From assembly GCA_904501765.1 (NCBI GenBank), contig CAJGCM010000008.1, positions 1-38,758 on the forward strand: a DNA stretch of 38,758 nucleotides, read 5' to 3'. A program made the position numbers and the translations under genes. The notes beneath the pieces were generated by a model that was not told where the DNA came from, did no database searches, and saw only the letters and a list, made by a program, of their open reading frames with translations. The stretch comes from an uncultured Clostridia bacterium. GTDB taxonomy: Bacteria > Bacillota > Clostridia > Oscillospirales > CAG-272. Positions 13,957 through 19,997 of this stretch are shown here, one piece after another (position 1 is the stretch's first letter; each line of letters opens with the position of its first letter).

Positions 13957-14214
13957 TCAGTCTGCCTCCCTCTTCTCCCGCCATTCCTCCAGCTCGTCGA
14001 GGCTCTGCTGCATCATCCTTGCTCTTGCTCTTCTGTGCCTGAGCTCGGCTTTTTCCTGCCTGTCTGCCTGCTTGCAAATGTAGAGCAGGCACACAAATAC
14101 CGCGGTGCTCCATAACGCGAGCGCGTGGTCGTGCGCTAGCTCTGCGTAGGTAAGGATAGCCATGTACACAATGACGATGCCAGCTGCAATCGCTAGCTCA
14201 ATGTCTTTCTTCAT
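13957..14214 (-). CDS. Two-pass membrane protein with basic coiled tail
   Basis: 85 aa. Two hydrophobic helices (about 5-26 and 32-50) precede a highly charged Arg/Glu-rich helix. Start ATG 14214 is 7 nt after AGGAGG. A small membrane-anchored early phage protein of unknown role; a holin role is unlikely because a holin is found in the late region. Confidence 0.6.
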   Translation of the reverse strand: MKKDIELAIAAGIVIVYMAILTYAELAHDHALALWSTAVFVCLLYICKQADRQEKAELRHRRARARMMQQSLDELEEWREKREAD

Positions 14215-14225
14215 CTCCACACCTC

Positions 14226-14444
14226 CTAAGCGAGAGCCTTCGCTACGTCCATCATGATGCCGACGCAGCTGTCGCCTGTGACGTTTACCGTCCGGGTGCA
14301 GCCGTTCGTGTAGAGTATCGTCGCTGCCTCGAAGCCGTCAGGGTCCACGTCGTAGTCGATGTCCATAACATACTCGCGGCTGTGGTTCCTCAGTGCGGCA
14401 CCCAGAGCCGCGACGAAGTCAGCCTTGAATTCGTGCTTCAACAT
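14226..14444 (-). CDS. Hypothetical early phage protein
   Basis: 72 aa, alpha-beta pattern (YVMDIDYDVDPDGFEAATIL, then TVNVTGDS and a C-terminal helix). AAAGGGG lies upstream of ATG 14444. It overlaps the HTH gene upstream by 26 nt. No family recognised. Confidence 0.55.
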   Translation of the reverse strand: MLKHEFKADFVAALGAALRNHSREYVMDIDYDVDPDGFEAATILYTNGCTRTVNVTGDSCVGIMMDVAKALA

Positions 14445-14706
14445 AATCGCCCCTTTCTCTTCTTGACTTGAGCTGGAGCTTTCCAGCTATAAAATCTGCA
14501 GGTTCAATGTTCTCGTGCTGGCAGAAGCGGAAGAGCTCGTCGAGCGTCATGGTGAGCGGATCGTCCGCTCTCGCTTTTACCGTTGACTTCGCTCTGCCGA
14601 TGATCTTGCCGATCTCTTCGTATGATCTGCCTGCTCTTGCGATCCAGAAGTTATACTTCAGGTTATCGCGGAATCTGTCTATCGGTCTGAGATAAACTTT
14701 CGGCAT
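14419..14706 (-). CDS. XRE-like helix-turn-helix protein
   Basis: 95 aa. A helix-turn-helix is seen at ~27-46 (SYEEIGKIIGRAKSTVKARA), followed by a helix typical of lambda-repressor-like domains (LDELFRFCQHENIEPADFIA). Start ATG 14706 after GAGGTG. Likely an early regulator of the leftward operon. Confidence 0.65.
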   Translation of the reverse strand: MPKVYLRPIDRFRDNLKYNFWIARAGRSYEEIGKIIGRAKSTVKARADDPLTMTLDELFRFCQHENIEPADFIAGKLQLKSRRERGDYVEARIQG

Positions 14707-14737
14707 TGGGGTCACCTCTTTCTTGTACCGCTCATCC

Positions 14738-14753
14738 GGGGGAACGGGCGCGG
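14738..14753. repeat. 16-bp repeat shared with the integrase leader
   Basis: GGGGGAACGGGCGCGG occurs here, in the leader of the HTH gene (opposite orientation to that gene), and again at 17458-17473 in the integrase 5' UTR (same orientation as the integrase). It could be a shared protein or RNA site. Confidence 0.4.
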
Positions 14754-14768
14754 CGTTTTAATTTCCGG

Positions 14769-14939
14769 TCACTTGTTCGTGAGAGCTTCTGCTCTCGTAG
14801 CCTTTGCCATGTCATATGCAAGCGCCATCTGGAAGAGCGCGTTTGCAAAGACCTTGTCGGCGTAGTCCATTCTGTTCACACCCTGCATGAGCTTGTCGCG
14901 AGACATTTCATTCTCACGCTTTTTCTTCTTGTCAGCCAT
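14769..14939 (-). CDS. Small basic helical protein
   Basis: 56 aa beginning MADKKKKRENEMSRDKLMQG, ending TRAEALTNK. AGGTG lies 5 nt before the ATG. Fills the gap between the HTH gene and the rightward membrane-protein gene. No family recognised, but codon pattern and ribosome site support it. Confidence 0.55.
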   Translation of the reverse strand: MADKKKKRENEMSRDKLMQGVNRMDYADKVFANALFQMALAYDMAKATRAEALTNK

Positions 14940-15022
14940 AGTGTCACCTACTTTCTCTGCGGCAGACCGCCCCTGCTGCCGCTCAGGGTATCATATATTA
15001 AAGAGGATGTTGATGGGCATAT

Positions 15023-15051
15023 TGATTTTCAAGCCCGCTTCTGCTATAATA
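15023..15051 (+). promoter_or_regulatory. Promoter for the rightward membrane-protein gene
   Basis: TTGATT (15023-15028), 17-nt spacer, TATAAT (15046-15051). A near-consensus sigma-A promoter about 25 nt before the 15074 start. Confidence 0.7.
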
Positions 15052-15073
15052 TAGGCAGAAAGGATTGATTTAC

Positions 15074-15403
15074 ATGGAAACCATTTCACGCAAAGATTTT
15101 GAACTGCTTTGTAAACACCTTAAAGGGGAGCCTTTTGAAGTTGACTACAAAACAGCTGAACGCTTGGTAGGACTCGGGTATCTTGAACTAACGAATATAC
15201 CAACGTCCGATCCTGCCGCCTTAGGGTTTAAATACAAAGTGATCGTATCAGAAAATGGCATTGTTGCCTGTGACCATTACGGAGTTGACAGAAAAGACCT
15301 GTCACAGGCCAACTTTCGGTCATGGCTTGCAATATGGCTGTCTTTTGCAGCTTTAGCGATCTCACTACTCGATTTCTGTATTAATGCAGCAGACCTATTA
15401 TAG
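15074..15403 (+). CDS. C-terminally anchored membrane protein
   Basis: 109 aa beginning METISRKDFELLCKHLKGEP. A soluble winged-helix-like N-terminus (~1-80) precedes one C-terminal membrane helix (LAIWLSFAALAISLLDF). It has its own strong promoter and runs opposite to the surrounding early operon, which suggests expression in the lysogen, perhaps as an immunity or exclusion factor (inference). AAAGGATTG precedes the ATG. Confidence 0.65.
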   Translation: METISRKDFELLCKHLKGEPFEVDYKTAERLVGLGYLELTNIPTSDPAALGFKYKVIVSENGIVACDHYGVDRKDLSQANFRSWLAIWLSFAALAISLLDFCINAADLL

Positions 15404-15551
15404 TTATTACAGCTACTATGCTCCAAGCTGTGGCGGAGAAAATCAGCGAAAACCAACTCAGCCTATCGCTCTGCCTCCGCTTTCTGGCAAGATATATGTC
15501 CATTGGTTCCTGCATTTTGTGATCGTAAGCTTCTTTCATCTTCCGAAACAC
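15381..15551 (-). CDS. Small single-pass membrane protein
   Basis: 56 aa starting GTG (15551), 7 nt after GAGGGG; first residues VFRKMKEAYDHKMQ. A basic segment (RKRRQSDR) is followed by a membrane helix (FSLIFSATAWSIVAVITIIG). It converges on and overlaps the rightward gene by 23 nt. Second gene of the leftward early transcript. Function unknown. Confidence 0.5.
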   Translation of the reverse strand: MFRKMKEAYDHKMQEPMDIYLARKRRQSDRLSWFSLIFSATAWSIVAVITIIGLLH

Positions 15552-15607
15552 CTTCTCACCCCTCTTTCAATTCTATAGTGGAATGGGCTCATAAATTCTG
15601 CGAAAGC

Positions 15608-15793
15608 TTATTCTTTCACGCCCAGATAAGCGCATACGCTCGCCTTTATGGTCTCGTTAATCACCAGCCCGCCGATTACACCACACATCTGTGTGTAATT
15701 CACATTGAGTTTTTCGGCAAGTTCTTTCTTGGTCATGTTCTTATCGATAAGGGCTTTGTCTACTCGCTTACCCCAGATCGGCTTTACTGCCAT
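15608..15793 (-). CDS. Cro-like XRE regulator
   Basis: 61 aa. Helix-turn-helix at ~20-41 (MTKKELAEKLNVNYTQMCGV). First gene of the leftward early operon and divergent from the XRE repressor at 16036, so it takes the Cro position in a lambda-like switch. Start ATG 15793 after AAGGTG. Confidence 0.75.
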   Translation of the reverse strand: MAVKPIWGKRVDKALIDKNMTKKELAEKLNVNYTQMCGVIGGLVINETIKASVCAYLGVKE

Positions 15794-15814
15794 ACTTTCA
15801 CCTTCTTTCTGTTA

Positions 15815-15843
15815 TTGACAAAAACGTGTGTATGTGATATACT
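15815..15843 (+). promoter_or_regulatory. Strong rightward promoter in the switch region
   Basis: TTGACA (15815-15820), exact 17-nt spacer, TATACT (15838-15843). It points at the repressor gene but would give a ~185-nt leader that is antisense to the Cro-gene leader. It may drive the repressor, an antisense RNA, or both. Confidence 0.65.
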
Positions 15844-15946
15844 TAAAATGGCTATATAAGAGAATATCACTGTCACTTGCAGAAGCTTTGCTCTTGCAGG
15901 ACGTTTTTGTATAGCTGTTTTTGTAAAATGGTTTGTGAATGATTAT

Positions 15947-15975
15947 ATTATAATTCTAAAATACGGAATTGTCAA
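15947..15975 (-). promoter_or_regulatory. Consensus early leftward promoter (PR-like)
   Basis: Minus strand TTGACA (15970-15975), 17-nt spacer, TATAAT (15947-15952): both hexamers perfect. The spacer is exactly one operator copy. Drives the Cro-like gene and the early region. Confidence 0.85.
15953..15969. promoter_or_regulatory. Repressor operator copy 1
   Basis: ATTCTAAAATACGGAAT, an imperfect dyad with ends ATTC and GGAAT. It fills the spacer of the early promoter, so a bound repressor would block RNA polymerase. Confidence 0.7.
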
Positions 15976-15982
15976 TAGCAAA

Positions 15983-15999
15983 ATTCTACATTTCGGAAT
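15983..15999. promoter_or_regulatory. Repressor operator copy 2
   Basis: ATTCTACATTTCGGAAT, matching copy 1 at 14 of 17 positions, 30 bp away (three helical turns) and in the same orientation. It lies between the early promoter and the repressor gene, a place for cooperative binding and autoregulation. Confidence 0.7.
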
Positions 16000-16035
16000 T
16001 TTCGTTTAATTGTACAAATTGAAAGGGGTGTTTTT

Positions 16036-16371
16036 ATGTTTTATGAACAATTTGATAACCTATGCAGAAAAAATGGCACTTCACCAACGAGGTTCACTGT
16101 CGATAGGCTCCACTTGAGCTCTTCCAAGGTGACTGCTTGGAAAAACGGCTCGATTCCGAAATATGAAATTTTAAAACAGATAGCTGATTGTTTTGGCGTA
16201 TCCGTCGGATATCTTTTTGACGGTGAACAGAAAAATGCCTTATCCGAGAATGCAAGACGCATAGTTGAGCTATTTGACGATCTTACACCAACTCAGCAGG
16301 GGGAGATTATTGGGCGGGCTGCTCTGCTTGCCGAGCAAAACGAAGTTGAATATATAAAAGACGGCGCATGA
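16036..16371 (+). CDS. XRE-family lysogeny repressor (CI-like)
   Basis: 111 aa. The N-terminal helix-turn-helix domain (~5-65) includes SPTRFTVDRLHLSSSKVTAW and the usual end ADCFGVSVGYLFDG. The C-terminus is a short helical dimerisation segment (ARRIVELFDDLTPTQQGEII) with no LexA-type peptidase, so induction would not follow the RecA self-cleavage route. GAAAGGGG precedes the ATG. Faces the Cro-like gene across the operators. Confidence 0.85.
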   Translation: MFYEQFDNLCRKNGTSPTRFTVDRLHLSSSKVTAWKNGSIPKYEILKQIADCFGVSVGYLFDGEQKNALSENARRIVELFDDLTPTQQGEIIGRAALLAEQNEVEYIKDGA

Positions 16372-16399
16372 TTAGACCTTTAAGAAGGAGATGATAATA

Positions 16400-17341
16400 A
16401 TGAGCGACATGATTGCCTTTATATCTTTTATTTTAGTTGCTACACCTATTATTGCTGTGATTTTGTTCATCCGATCGAAGAACAATGAGCGCAAAAAGCG
16501 TGACGAGGAATATTACGCTAAGAAGGCGGCAGAAGGTCATAAACTCGAAGCTGAACGAAGACGCCGCGAAGAAGCTGAAAACAGATTAAATCGTGAACGC
16601 CAAAGAAGGCGAGAAATCGAAATCCTGCTGCAGGAAGATCGAAAATTTAAAGAGTCAAACTTTGAAGCCGAGCTGTCTGAAATCCCTTTGGTGGATATCG
16701 AACTGTCTGATGATTATATCAATAATTTGCTGGTTTACGAAATGCCGGACGTTACTTTGTCGAAGCCTCGGAACAAAACTAATCTTTCTTCCTATGGTAA
16801 TTTTGTCGTCATCGACGTTGAAACGACTGGTGTAAAAACCTCTTGCGAAATAATTGAACTTTCAGCTATACGGTTTTTCGAGTTCGAGCCTGTCGAAGCC
16901 TTTTCAACTCTTATTAAGCCATCATGCATGATCCCTATCGAAGCGACAGAAATTAATGGGATCACGAACGAAATGGTTTCTGACTCACCTTCGATCAAAG
17001 AAGTAATGCCCGCTTTTGTCAAGTTTGTTGGGAAGAGCAATCTTCTGGGGCATAATCTCCCTTTCGATTTAAAATTTGTTTATAAATCCGGATTCGATTT
17101 CTTTACTCAAAAGCGCAAGTACTATGACACATTGGAGATTTCAAAAGCTAAGCTTAAAAAAGATAGAAACGACGGCTCCGACTACGATGTCGCCGACTAT
17201 AAGCTTACTACGCTTTGCGATTATTACGACATTTTTAGAAACAATGCTCATAGGTCGTTATCTGATTGCTACGCTACCGCGTTACTATTTGCAAAATTGC
17301 TTGACTTATACGATCTGTTTACTGACAGCGAATTGGAGTAA
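16400..17341 (+). CDS. Membrane-anchored DEDDh exonuclease
   Basis: 313 aa. A membrane helix at ~5-24, a charged coiled coil at ~28-85, then a DnaQ-type exonuclease fold: VVIDVETTG with D129/E131, HNLPFDLKF with D203, and H274...D279 (HRSLSDC). The full DEDDh set is present. Start ATG 16400 is 9 nt after AAGGAG. It lies directly behind the repressor in the lysogeny operon, so it may be expressed in lysogens and act on incoming DNA or RNA at the membrane; that role is inference. Confidence 0.75.
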   Translation: MSDMIAFISFILVATPIIAVILFIRSKNNERKKRDEEYYAKKAAEGHKLEAERRRREEAENRLNRERQRRREIEILLQEDRKFKESNFEAELSEIPLVDIELSDDYINNLLVYEMPDVTLSKPRNKTNLSSYGNFVVIDVETTGVKTSCEIIELSAIRFFEFEPVEAFSTLIKPSCMIPIEATEINGITNEMVSDSPSIKEVMPAFVKFVGKSNLLGHNLPFDLKFVYKSGFDFFTQKRKYYDTLEISKAKLKKDRNDGSDYDVADYKLTTLCDYYDIFRNNAHRSLSDCYATALLFAKLLDLYDLFTDSELE

Positions 17342-17388
17342 GCTTATTTTGCTATACGCAATGTGAGAACAAATTTATAAACTTGTTC

Positions 17389-17417
17389 TTGACAATTCCT
17401 TGAAATCGTGCTATTAT
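17389..17417 (+). promoter_or_regulatory. Integrase promoter
   Basis: TTGACA (17389-17394), 17-nt spacer, TATTAT (17412-17417). About 70 nt of leader follow, including GGGGGAACGGGCGCGG, which also occurs at 14738. Confidence 0.75.
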
Positions 17418-17492
17418 ATAGAAAAAGTTAGATATATCCTGCCAGCCGACGAACTCGGGGGGAACGGGCGCGGTATCAGGAGGTATATAACT

Positions 17493-18524
17493 ATGGCAAA
17501 AGCAAAAAAGCTCCCGAGCGGGAGCTGGCGGGTGAGGGTGACGGATCCCGCTACGAAAAAAAGCAAATCGTTTACATCAAAGGACCCAACGATAAAAGGT
17601 AAGAGACAGGTCGAGGCAGAGGCAGCGCTCTGGCTTCGGGACGCACGATACGAGCTGGAGCATCCGCCCTTCGGGGAGCTGTGTGACGAGTATATCGAGT
17701 CTAAGGTGCCCGTGCTCTCGCCTACCACGATATCAGGGTACCGCAATATCAAACGGAATTCCATGACGAAGATAAACGACCTGCCTGCTGACGAGCTCAC
17801 GCCCAGAGTGATACAGGCGTGGATCAACGAGCTGACGGCGAAGAAGTCAGCGAAGACTGTACACAACGCATACGGGCTCTTCACGGCGGTTGCAGCATAT
17901 CACGATCTGCATATATCGCTGGGCAAGATCCGGCTGCCGCAGAAGCAGCGCAAATTTAAGGAGCTTCCGTCGGAAGAGATCGTGCTCCGTACCTTCAAGG
18001 GGTCGGACATCGAGCTTCCCGTGCTGCTTGCCGTCTGGTGCGGGCTGCGAATGTCGGAGATCCTCGGCATTCGGAAATGTGATATCAAGGACGGCATACT
18101 CACGATCGGTCAGGTGGTAGTGACGGTGGATAACGAGGAAGTTGTGAAGTCAACTGCAAAGACGTACAAGAGCAGGAGACAGATGCAACTCCCACCGCCG
18201 ATCATGGCGATGATCGACAGCATTGATACAGCTCCCGGTGAACGTATCGAGCAGCGCAAGCACTACCAGATCGCCGACAAGTTCCGCCGAGCTATGCGAG
18301 ATCAGGGGTACTCCATCACCTTCCACGACCTGAGACACATCAACGCTTCGGTGATGGCGGTGCTCGGGATCCCTGACATTTACGCAATGGAGCGAGGCGG
18401 CTGGTCGAGTTCGACCACGCTGAGGCAGGTGTATCAGCAGACCTTCACGGCAGAGCGCGTCAAGGTGGACAAGATCATAGATCTCCACTTCCAGCAGATC
18501 TATGATGCCACGAATGCCTCGTAA
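17493..18524 (+). CDS. int: Phage integrase (tyrosine recombinase)
   Basis: 343 aa. The N-terminal three-stranded arm-binding domain (SGSWRVRVTDPATKKSKSFT) is followed by a core-binding domain (~60-140) and a catalytic domain with R186 (GLRMSE), H278-R281 (HDLRH), W304 in place of the second His (RGGW) and nucleophile Y314. ATG 17493 follows AGGAGG; the frame extends upstream to 17400 without a ribosome site. The gene ends just before the att core at 18580-18602. Confidence 0.92.
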   Translation: MAKAKKLPSGSWRVRVTDPATKKSKSFTSKDPTIKGKRQVEAEAALWLRDARYELEHPPFGELCDEYIESKVPVLSPTTISGYRNIKRNSMTKINDLPADELTPRVIQAWINELTAKKSAKTVHNAYGLFTAVAAYHDLHISLGKIRLPQKQRKFKELPSEEIVLRTFKGSDIELPVLLAVWCGLRMSEILGIRKCDIKDGILTIGQVVVTVDNEEVVKSTAKTYKSRRQMQLPPPIMAMIDSIDTAPGERIEQRKHYQIADKFRRAMRDQGYSITFHDLRHINASVMAVLGIPDIYAMERGGWSSSTTLRQVYQQTFTAERVKVDKIIDLHFQQIYDATNAS

Positions 18525-18535
18525 ATTGCCACGAA
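18525..18535 (+). repeat. Putative integrase arm site (left)
   Basis: ATTGCCACGAA, one base past the integrase stop and left of the att core. The 9-bp core TGCCACGAA also occurs at 18506-18514 within int, and twice on the right side of attP. Confidence 0.6.
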
Positions 18536-18579
18536 AAAATAAAATCAAGCGATTACGCGGGGTTTAGGGCACACTAAAA

Positions 18580-18602
18580 GGGTTCGACTCCCCTTAGCTC
18601 CA
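18580..18602 (+). other. attP: attP core: 3' end of a tmRNA or tRNA gene
   Basis: 23 bp beginning GGGTTCGACTCCCC and ending TTAGCTCCA. It matches the T-arm and acceptor 3' strand of a tmRNA (ssrA) or tRNA gene. Only the 3' piece is present: the preceding bases do not complete the T stem and no 5' half is nearby, as expected for an attachment core that restores the host gene on integration. The loop TTCGACT and the AGCTCCA ending favour tmRNA, but tRNA is not excluded. Confidence 0.75.
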
Positions 18603-18610
18603 GAACTGCT

Positions 18611-18654
18611 AAAAAGTGCGTAATTGCTGCAAACCGCGTGATTACGCGCTTTTT
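18611..18654 (+). terminator. Terminator right of attP core
   Basis: 14-bp stem (AAAAAGTGCGTAAT / ATTACGCGCTTTTT with one G-T wobble) followed by a T-rich run. After integration it would lie just downstream of the restored tmRNA/tRNA gene and could replace its terminator. Confidence 0.65.
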
Positions 18655-18660
18655 AATACT

Positions 18661-18688
18661 TTTTTTGTTCGCCATATCGAACAAAAAA
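18661..18688. other. AT-rich inverted repeat
   Basis: TTTTTTGTTCG / CGAACAAAAAA, an 11-bp perfect inverted repeat with a 6-nt spacer in the right arm of attP. Possibly a weak bidirectional terminator or an accessory protein site. Confidence 0.45.
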
Positions 18689-18729
18689 CACTATTTTTAG
18701 GCTTAAATGCCGCAATTCCGGGGTCAAAC

Positions 18730-18751
18730 ATTGCCACGAAATTGCCACGAA
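18730..18751 (+). repeat. Putative integrase arm sites (right, tandem pair)
   Basis: Two abutting copies of ATTGCCACGAA (18730-18740 and 18741-18751), identical to the left copy at 18525. Direct repeats on both sides of the core are typical arm-type sites for an integrase N-terminal domain. Confidence 0.65.
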
Positions 18752-18788
18752 TTTTTTAGCGCCCGTTTCCCCTTTTTCGGCTTGCAGC

Positions 18789-18814
18789 AGAACGCTTTTT
18801 CAGCGTTCTTTTTA
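18789..18814 (+). terminator. Rho-independent terminator
   Basis: Stem AGAACGCT / AGCGTTCT with loop TTTTC, followed by TTTTTA. Plus-strand orientation. A second terminator behind integrase and the att core. Confidence 0.7.
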
Positions 18815-18889
18815 TTATGTGAACTTAGTACAAACTCTTTAAATTGAATTTGTGCAAGTGTACAAAAATTAGAGTTTGGCTAAATTCTA

Positions 18890-19010
18890 TGTTATAATAT
18901 AATCAAGATAGCTGAAGCAGGCAGCGCAAAAAATGAGCTGACTGTGAGCGCCTATATCGAGCAGCTCATCTTGGCTCTCTAAAAAAGCGGCTACAATGTA
19001 GCCGCTTTTT
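18890..19010 (+). ncRNA. Candidate small RNA with extended -10 promoter
   Basis: An extended -10 (TGT-TATAAT, 18890-18898) has its expected start near 18905, and a perfect 13-bp terminator ends at 19010, giving a ~105-nt transcript. An uninterrupted frame through it would read AEAGSAKNELTVSAYIEQLI before a stop, but only a GTG with no ribosome site could start it. A short RNA or an unrecognised peptide gene beside attP; function unknown. Flanking inverted repeats CAAACTCT / AGAGTTTG lie at 18831 and 18871. Confidence 0.45.
18982..19010. terminator. Bidirectional terminator behind the endolysin
   Basis: Perfect 13-bp stem AAAAAGCGGCTAC / GTAGCCGCTTTTT with a 3-nt loop; A and T tracts on both sides make it work in both directions. 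It ends the late operon (minus strand) and the candidate small RNA (plus strand). Confidence 0.85.
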
Positions 19011-19011
19011 G

Positions 19012-19686
19012 CTATTTTATGAAAAGTTTGGCGAAATTCTCACCTGCGATTCCGTTAGGTTTGTATCCGTTCTTGCTGAGCAGATCGTTTACAGCCTTTT
19101 CGGTGCCGGCGCCGAAGCCTTTGTCGTCGTTCATCTTGTAGCCGAGGTGCTTTGTAAGATAACGCTTTAGGTAATATACACCGAGGCTCTTATCTCCACG
19201 CTTAAAGCCTTCTACGTCAAGCGCTTTTTTCTCTTCGACTTCCGGAAATCTCAGAACACAGTTCCAAGGATAGTTATAATACGTTCTTTTCCAGATCTCT
19301 TTTCCGGTCTGATCTCCTGCTTTTCCGTTGTAAATGGTCCCTTTCTCGTTGATGTTCGCCTCGACTATCTTACCGTCTCCGACGTAGATAGCGGTATGGT
19401 GCTGCTTGTTGAGCAGCACATCTCCACGCTTGAGAGCTGCTCCTACTCCGAGAGAGATCTGACTTGTGATGTCCTTGAATCCACACTTTATGAAAGCATC
19501 ATACATATTGCCTGTGTATGTAGCTCCTGCCGTCTTGACTTTAATTCCTGCCTGCTCATAGGATGATATAACGAGGCTAGAACAATCATAATCGGGTGTT
19601 CCCCATCGGTAGAGCTGATCATAGCCGTGAGTATCATTTGCTGCAATTTTTTCGGCGAATTTTACTGCATTATCTACTTTTCCCAT
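19012..19686 (-). CDS. Endolysin, NlpC/P60-type with C-terminal binding domain
   Basis: 224 aa. Catalytic Cys35 in DYDCSSLV and His near 96-97 in NKQHHTAIYVGDG, with a third polar residue in VEANINE, fit an NlpC/P60/CHAP-type peptidoglycan peptidase (amidohydrolase of the phage lysin group). Residues ~148-224 look like a peptidoglycan-binding repeat (GVYYLKRYLTKHLGYKMNDD ... FGAGTEKAVNDLL). No signal peptide, so release depends on the holin at 23681. Start ATG 19686 after GGAG. Last gene of the late operon. Confidence 0.85.
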   Translation of the reverse strand: MGKVDNAVKFAEKIAANDTHGYDQLYRWGTPDYDCSSLVISSYEQAGIKVKTAGATYTGNMYDAFIKCGFKDITSQISLGVGAALKRGDVLLNKQHHTAIYVGDGKIVEANINEKGTIYNGKAGDQTGKEIWKRTYYNYPWNCVLRFPEVEEKKALDVEGFKRGDKSLGVYYLKRYLTKHLGYKMNDDKGFGAGTEKAVNDLLSKNGYKPNGIAGENFAKLFIK

Positions 19687-19690
19687 ATTA

Positions 19691-19846
19691 TCACTCCTCT
19701 GGATCGTCGTAGTCATAGCCGGTTATTTCCTTGTACTCTTCGGGTGTGATCCAGCCTTTCACTACGGCATTGTATACCTTTTCGATCGACCAGTATCCTT
19801 TATCATAGTAGTCCTTGACCTTGTTGTAGTTTTTGCTATGCTTCAT
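19691..19846 (-). CDS. XkdX family protein
   Basis: 51 aa. KDYYDKGYWSIEKVYNAVVK and GWITPEEYKEITG are the XkdX signature. In PBSX-like and related phages XkdX sits next to the tail-fibre gene. Here the DGR cassette separates it from the fibre. Start ATG 19846, 9 nt after GAGGAGG. Confidence 0.85.
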   Translation of the reverse strand: MKHSKNYNKVKDYYDKGYWSIEKVYNAVVKGWITPEEYKEITGYDYDDPEE

Positions 19847-19997
19847 CGTCGTTTTCCTCCTCTTCTTCAGTGTCATCGTCGAGGTCTATATCGCACATCA
19901 TGGCGATATAGTCAAGATTTGCGGTTGTGCGCTCCGCCTGCTCTCTGAGCAGTCTGTTTTCGCTGCGAAGCTGTTCTTCAAGAGTTACGTGTCTCAT
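19836..19997 (-). CDS. Small coiled-coil acidic protein
   Basis: 53 aa. A coiled-coil segment (LEEQLRSENRLLREQAERTT) and an acidic tail (DLDDDTEEEEENDDEA). Start ATG 19997 after GGGAGGAG, inside the end of the reverse transcriptase gene (20-nt overlap). Small genes of this shape often precede xkdX. Function unknown. Confidence 0.65.
   Translation of the reverse strand: MRHVTLEEQLRSENRLLREQAERTTANLDYIAMMCDIDLDDDTEEEEENDDEA

Noticed and set aside
18580..18602. Complete tRNA or tmRNA gene
   Set aside because: Only the 3' T-arm/acceptor strand is present; the T stem is mismatched just upstream of the core and no 5' acceptor strand lies nearby.
18506..18751. CRISPR-like repeats
   Set aside because: The 9-11 bp repeats are too short and irregularly spaced; their symmetry about the att core fits integrase arm sites. 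No CRISPR array was seen anywhere.
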